A DNA stretch of 64,000 nt, taken from positions 42,333 through 106,332 of the forward strand of contig JAUIKF010000028.1 of NCBI GenBank assembly GCA_030430575.1, written 5' to 3'. Numbering within the stretch: the first letter of the stretch is position 1; each line of letters opens with the position of its first letter. Positions 61,649 through 64,000 of this stretch are shown here, in pieces. This DNA is from Bacteroidia bacterium. GTDB taxonomy: Bacteria > Bacteroidota > Bacteroidia > J057. The position numbers were made by a program, and so were the translations under genes. The notes beneath the pieces are model-generated. The model saw only the letters and a list, made by a program, of their open reading frames with translations, made no database searches and had not been told where the DNA came from.

Positions 61649-62845
61649 TTACTTCCTTCCCCAACTCAGCCCCACACTCACCCCCATAAGCCCAATCATC
61701 CCTATCCACAGCGCTTGAAACCCCAGCACCCCAGCCACCTTCAAGCCTACGGCTGGGCCGATAATGACCACCACTGACCAGGTCATCCAATACCAGGCAT
61801 TGTATTCGCCACGTCTGTTGGCGGGGCTCATGTGAAGGGGGATGGCGCCGTTGAAGGGCAAGACGAGGATTTCGCCCATGGTGAAGATAAACATGGCGAG
61901 CACGCCCAAGAGCCATGCCTTCGGCAGCAGCAAGGGCAGAAATGACATGGCCAGGAGGACAATCCCTAGCAGCATCGCGCCGCGAATCTTCCCTGCCTTT
62001 TCGACAGAGTCTGTCAAGGGCATTTCGATCAGGACGATCATCACACTGCCCATGCCCATGAGCATGCCAATATAGCGCTCGTCAAACCCCCATTCCGTCT
62101 TGAGGAAGACAGGCACGCTGTGAAACCATTGGACAAAGCCAATGCCCATCATCAGGGTTGCCAGCAGAAATAACAAGTATTTGACATTTTGCCAGGGACG
62201 CAGCGAATGCGTGTCTTCGGCAGCTTCGGCGGCTTTCGCTTCGGATGATTGTTGCTGCCAGTGGCGCGCTTTTACAGAGAAATACACGGCTCCTACCATA
62301 CATGTCAGTCCATCTATCCAGAAGAGCCATTGGTAGCCCATGGTCGCGGCGATGAATCCGCCGATGGCAGGGCCTGCGGCCATGCCTAGATTGATTGCCA
62401 AGCGGATCAAGGCCATGCTCCGCCCCGTCTGCGACTTGGGCACGTACTTGCCGATGGCGGCGCTCATCGCTGGGCGGTACGCCTCGCCAAAGAAAGCCGT
62501 CACGGCGATCATCAAAAACAGGCTGTGAAACTGCTCTGCCCATTGCAGGCAGATAAGCAAGAATCCACTGATGGATAGGCTCAGCAAAATGACCGCCTGG
62601 GGACTCCAGCGGTCGGAGAGCTTTCCTCCCACAAACGTACCCCCCAATGCCCCTACGCCAAAGGCTGCGGCGAGTACGCCTGCATCTTCAAGGGAGAAAC
62701 CACGAACGGTCGTCAAATAGACGGTCAGGAAGGGCAGCACCATGGTGCCCATTCGGTTGAGGAAGGTCAGGATGGTCAGGGTCCAGACTTCCTTGGGGTG
62801 GCCTGAATAGGCTGCTTTATAGGTTTGGAGGAGGGAGGAGGACAT
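61649..62845 (-). CDS. Major facilitator superfamily transporter, DHA1-like
   Basis: 398 residues with 12 membrane helices. The motif-A loop GGKLSDRWSPQ lies between helices 2 and 3 (about 77-87), and the motif-C-like GPAIGGFIAATMG is in helix 5. Helix pattern and length fit DHA1-type drug or metabolite exporters; substrate unknown. Upstream on the minus strand, a period-6 TTGAA tract (62846-62890) precedes the ATG. The gene ends 64 bp from the REP pair. Confidence 0.85.
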   Translation of the reverse strand: MSSSLLQTYKAAYSGHPKEVWTLTILTFLNRMGTMVLPFLTVYLTTVRGFSLEDAGVLAAAFGVGALGGTFVGGKLSDRWSPQAVILLSLSISGFLLICLQWAEQFHSLFLMIAVTAFFGEAYRPAMSAAIGKYVPKSQTGRSMALIRLAINLGMAAGPAIGGFIAATMGYQWLFWIDGLTCMVGAVYFSVKARHWQQQSSEAKAAEAAEDTHSLRPWQNVKYLLFLLATLMMGIGFVQWFHSVPVFLKTEWGFDERYIGMLMGMGSVMIVLIEMPLTDSVEKAGKIRGAMLLGIVLLAMSFLPLLLPKAWLLGVLAMFIFTMGEILVLPFNGAIPLHMSPANRRGEYNAWYWMTWSVVVIIGPAVGLKVAGVLGFQALWIGMIGLMGVSVGLSWGRK

Positions 62846-62942
62846 GGGAAAAATTCAAGTTCAGTCTCAAGTTCAAGCGCAAGTTGTATGGATGGGCCTA
62901 TTTTTTTACCATTGCGACATGTCCTTAGCCCGTCGCAATTAG
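62846..62942. repeat. Period-6 tract and GTCGCAA hairpin
   Basis: 62850-62887: ATTCAA, GTTCAG, TCTCAA, GTTCAA, GCGCAA. 62902-62942: ATTGCGACATG...AGCCCGTCGCAAT hairpin, same family as 5826-5876. Confidence 0.6.
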
Positions 62943-62962
62943 GCAAAAGAATAATAATCATG

Positions 62963-63478
62963 CTAATGGCGATCCATCAATTTTCGTCTTCTTCTTTGAT
63001 AGTTGGCCTTGCCTTGCTCATATTTTTCTGCTTTCTGATAGCTATCAATTGTCTTATAGATACCAAGGCCAATGAATAGCAAGCCAAATAATGGAAAAAA
63101 GATGGGTGCCCCCAAGCTACCCGCCATAATGGTCCAAAAGATGCCAAAGACTACTATTACAGTACCGCCAACCAAGGAGTCTGATTTTGTGGGAATAGTC
63201 TCTACCCCATCTTTCCCTTGGATTTTGTAATGCTCCCGCTCAGCCATCCACTCCCGGTCCAATTGCTCTATTTCATTTTGCCTTTTGATTATATCTACAT
63301 CCCCTGCTATCTGCCTTGTGCGGTCATCGATGTCTTCCATCATTTCAGTATACAAAGCATTCCCAGAACGCTCAATTTTCAAGCTGGAACCACAGAAATT
63401 ACAGGTGGCAAAACGGATTTTGGGTTTGAGTTCTAAGGGACCGCCGCAGTTGTTACATAAGACAGAGTTTACTTTCAT
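62963..63478 (-). CDS. Zinc-ribbon protein with two C-terminal membrane helices
   Basis: 171 residues. N-terminal zinc ribbon (Cys8, Cys11, Cys26, Cys29: CNNC and CNFC), then a helical stretch (about 40-90), two hydrophobic helices (TVIVVFGIFWTIMAGSLG, IFFPLFGLLFIGLGIY) and a basic tail (NYQRRRRKLMDRH). Resembles bacterial membrane proteins with a cytoplasmic zinc ribbon; no known function. Isolated gene, ending near the GTCATTTCGAC element. Confidence 0.75.
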   Translation of the reverse strand: MKVNSVLCNNCGGPLELKPKIRFATCNFCGSSLKIERSGNALYTEMMEDIDDRTRQIAGDVDIIKRQNEIEQLDREWMAEREHYKIQGKDGVETIPTKSDSLVGGTVIVVFGIFWTIMAGSLGAPIFFPLFGLLFIGLGIYKTIDSYQKAEKYEQGKANYQRRRRKLMDRH

Positions 63479-63550
63479 GGAGGGGGGGGTGGTTGGTGAT
63501 TATTAAGGGTTATTATCGCTTGTAAAACATTTCTCGTACCTTTTTCCTAA

Positions 63551-63692
63551 AGGTCATTTCGACGAGTCTAGCCTGCCCTGAGCAACGCCGAAGGGAGGAG
63601 AAATCTAACAATGTGGTCTAGAAGCCTGGGAATAACCACTCGAAAGGGCATTTTAGATTTCTCCCGTTGGTCGAAATGACAACCTTGTTGTA
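63551..63692. repeat. GTCATTTCGAC / GAGAAATCTAA element, copy 3
   Basis: Left AGGTCATTTCGACGAG...GGAGAAATCTAAC and right TTAGATTTCTCCCG...CGAAATGACAAC, inverted. Central ~50 bp differs from copy 1 apart from a shared GTGGTCTAG. Lies in the 400-bp non-coding gap at the right end. Confidence 0.85.
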
Positions 63693-63837
63693 ATGAAAGG
63701 TATTGAAACTTAATACACACGATATTATTCCTAATGACACTTTGAGTTTGTGTATTTTACCTTATTACAAAAGGCTAAGAGAGAACGCTGGTTTGTTCGC
63801 CATTAGGCAATCAGACTATTATACGGCTTCCCAAACA

Positions 63838-63874
63838 AAAAAGTGCGGCCTCCTTTTCAGGAAGCCGCACGAAT
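63838..63874 (-). terminator. Terminator of the minus-strand gene leaving the window
   Basis: GTGCGGC / GCCGCAC hairpin; on the minus strand it is followed by a U run (AAAAAA before GTGCGGC on the plus strand). It ends the gene whose tail is at 63905-64000. Confidence 0.75.
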
Positions 63875-63904
63875 TAGGATCGTGTACGAAATAAACTCGT
63901 AATT

Positions 63905-64000
63905 TCAGGGGACAGCTTTTGCTGTGTAATTCCACCTTGGCAAATATGAGTCAAAGGCAATTTGATTATTTTCTTTAAATCCTTGAGCATATTTTCTTCC
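63905..64000 (-). CDS. C-terminal 31 residues of a protein extending beyond the window
   Basis: Open frame from the window edge to TGA at 63905-63907; reads GRKYAQGFKENNQIAFDSYL, then PRWNYTAKAVP. The PxWNYT motif near a C-terminus occurs in some transposases, so a mobile element may begin at the edge, but 31 residues cannot settle it. Confidence 0.4.
   Translation of the reverse strand, partial: GRKYAQGFKENNQIAFDSYLPRWNYTAKAVP

Noticed and set aside
63703..63894. 63-codon open frame near the right edge
   Set aside because: Runs over a terminator hairpin and part of a dispersed repeat; composition not protein-like.

Overview
The window looks like the chromosome of a Bacteroidota bacterium, most likely of the Saprospiria/Cytophagia side. 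The inference rests on gene content: a TonB-dependent receptor with an N-terminal carboxypeptidase-like domain, a large Bacteroidota-type LptD-like barrel, futalosine hydrolase (menaquinone by the futalosine route), an LRR-Roc-COR protein, bacilliredoxin, a DUF2520 protein, and a surface protein built from PD40 and Ig-like modules. No species can be named from the sequence alone. I count about 52 protein genes or gene remnants, one tRNA and an unusually dense set of dispersed palindromic repeats.

Layout. 1-9 kb: the 3' part of uvrB, a pair of paralogous membrane proteins (1813 and 7908), a REP-associated tyrosine transposase inside its own palindromes, a DUF547 lipoprotein, an outer-membrane/secreted protein of uncertain start, a YdfG-like SDR, surE and bacilliredoxin. 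9-22 kb: housekeeping genes (ruvB, a D-threonine-aldolase-fold enzyme, lipA, adenine deaminase, N-acetylmuramoyl-alanine amidase, lptD-like, fadI-type thiolase) with small exported proteins. 22-33 kb: the LRR-Roc-COR-DUF4062 protein, an SDR, an 1108-codon surface protein, thioredoxin, mqnB, a coiled-coil membrane protein. 33-45 kb: mainly minus-strand genes, including a YkuD L,D-transpeptidase without an export signal, bestrophin, AraC, a DFR-like reductase, a dehalogenase-like hydrolase, a Crp-like regulator/GNAT operon, and a TonB receptor translationally coupled to a thioredoxin-like protein. 45-54 kb: minus-strand operons (SMI1/KNR4, YceI-TPR, DUF2332, DUF6584, a DsbA-like lipoprotein; then a GT39 transferase, FKBP and membrane proteins; then DUF2520). 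54-61.5 kb: an accessory island starting with a broken dinD/DUF1016 remnant and tRNA-Val(GAC), then a complete type I restriction-modification system (hsdR, a tandem hairpin repeat, hsdM, hsdS). 61.5-64 kb: an MFS exporter, a zinc-ribbon membrane protein and the tail of a gene leaving the window.

The most striking non-gene structure is the repeat landscape. At least seven palindromic families recur: (i) four arrays of GAGACCG units, each folding into a 240-280 bp imperfect inverted repeat; (ii) REP-like hairpins (GACGCAACAG) around the transposase; (iii) GTCATTTCGACC...GAGAAATCTAA elements; (iv) GCCACGGATTACAC elements; (v) CCTCGGAGG palindromes; (vi) GTCTGA-rich inverted repeats; (vii) degenerate period-6 tracts just before start codons. 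Many of them abut or supply stop codons, and some supply start codons or terminal residues. The best candidates for undescribed biology are the LRR-Roc-COR-DUF4062 protein, the stop-codon-docked GAGACCG arrays, and the signal-less YkuD protein with an N-terminus resembling eCIS-associated proteins.
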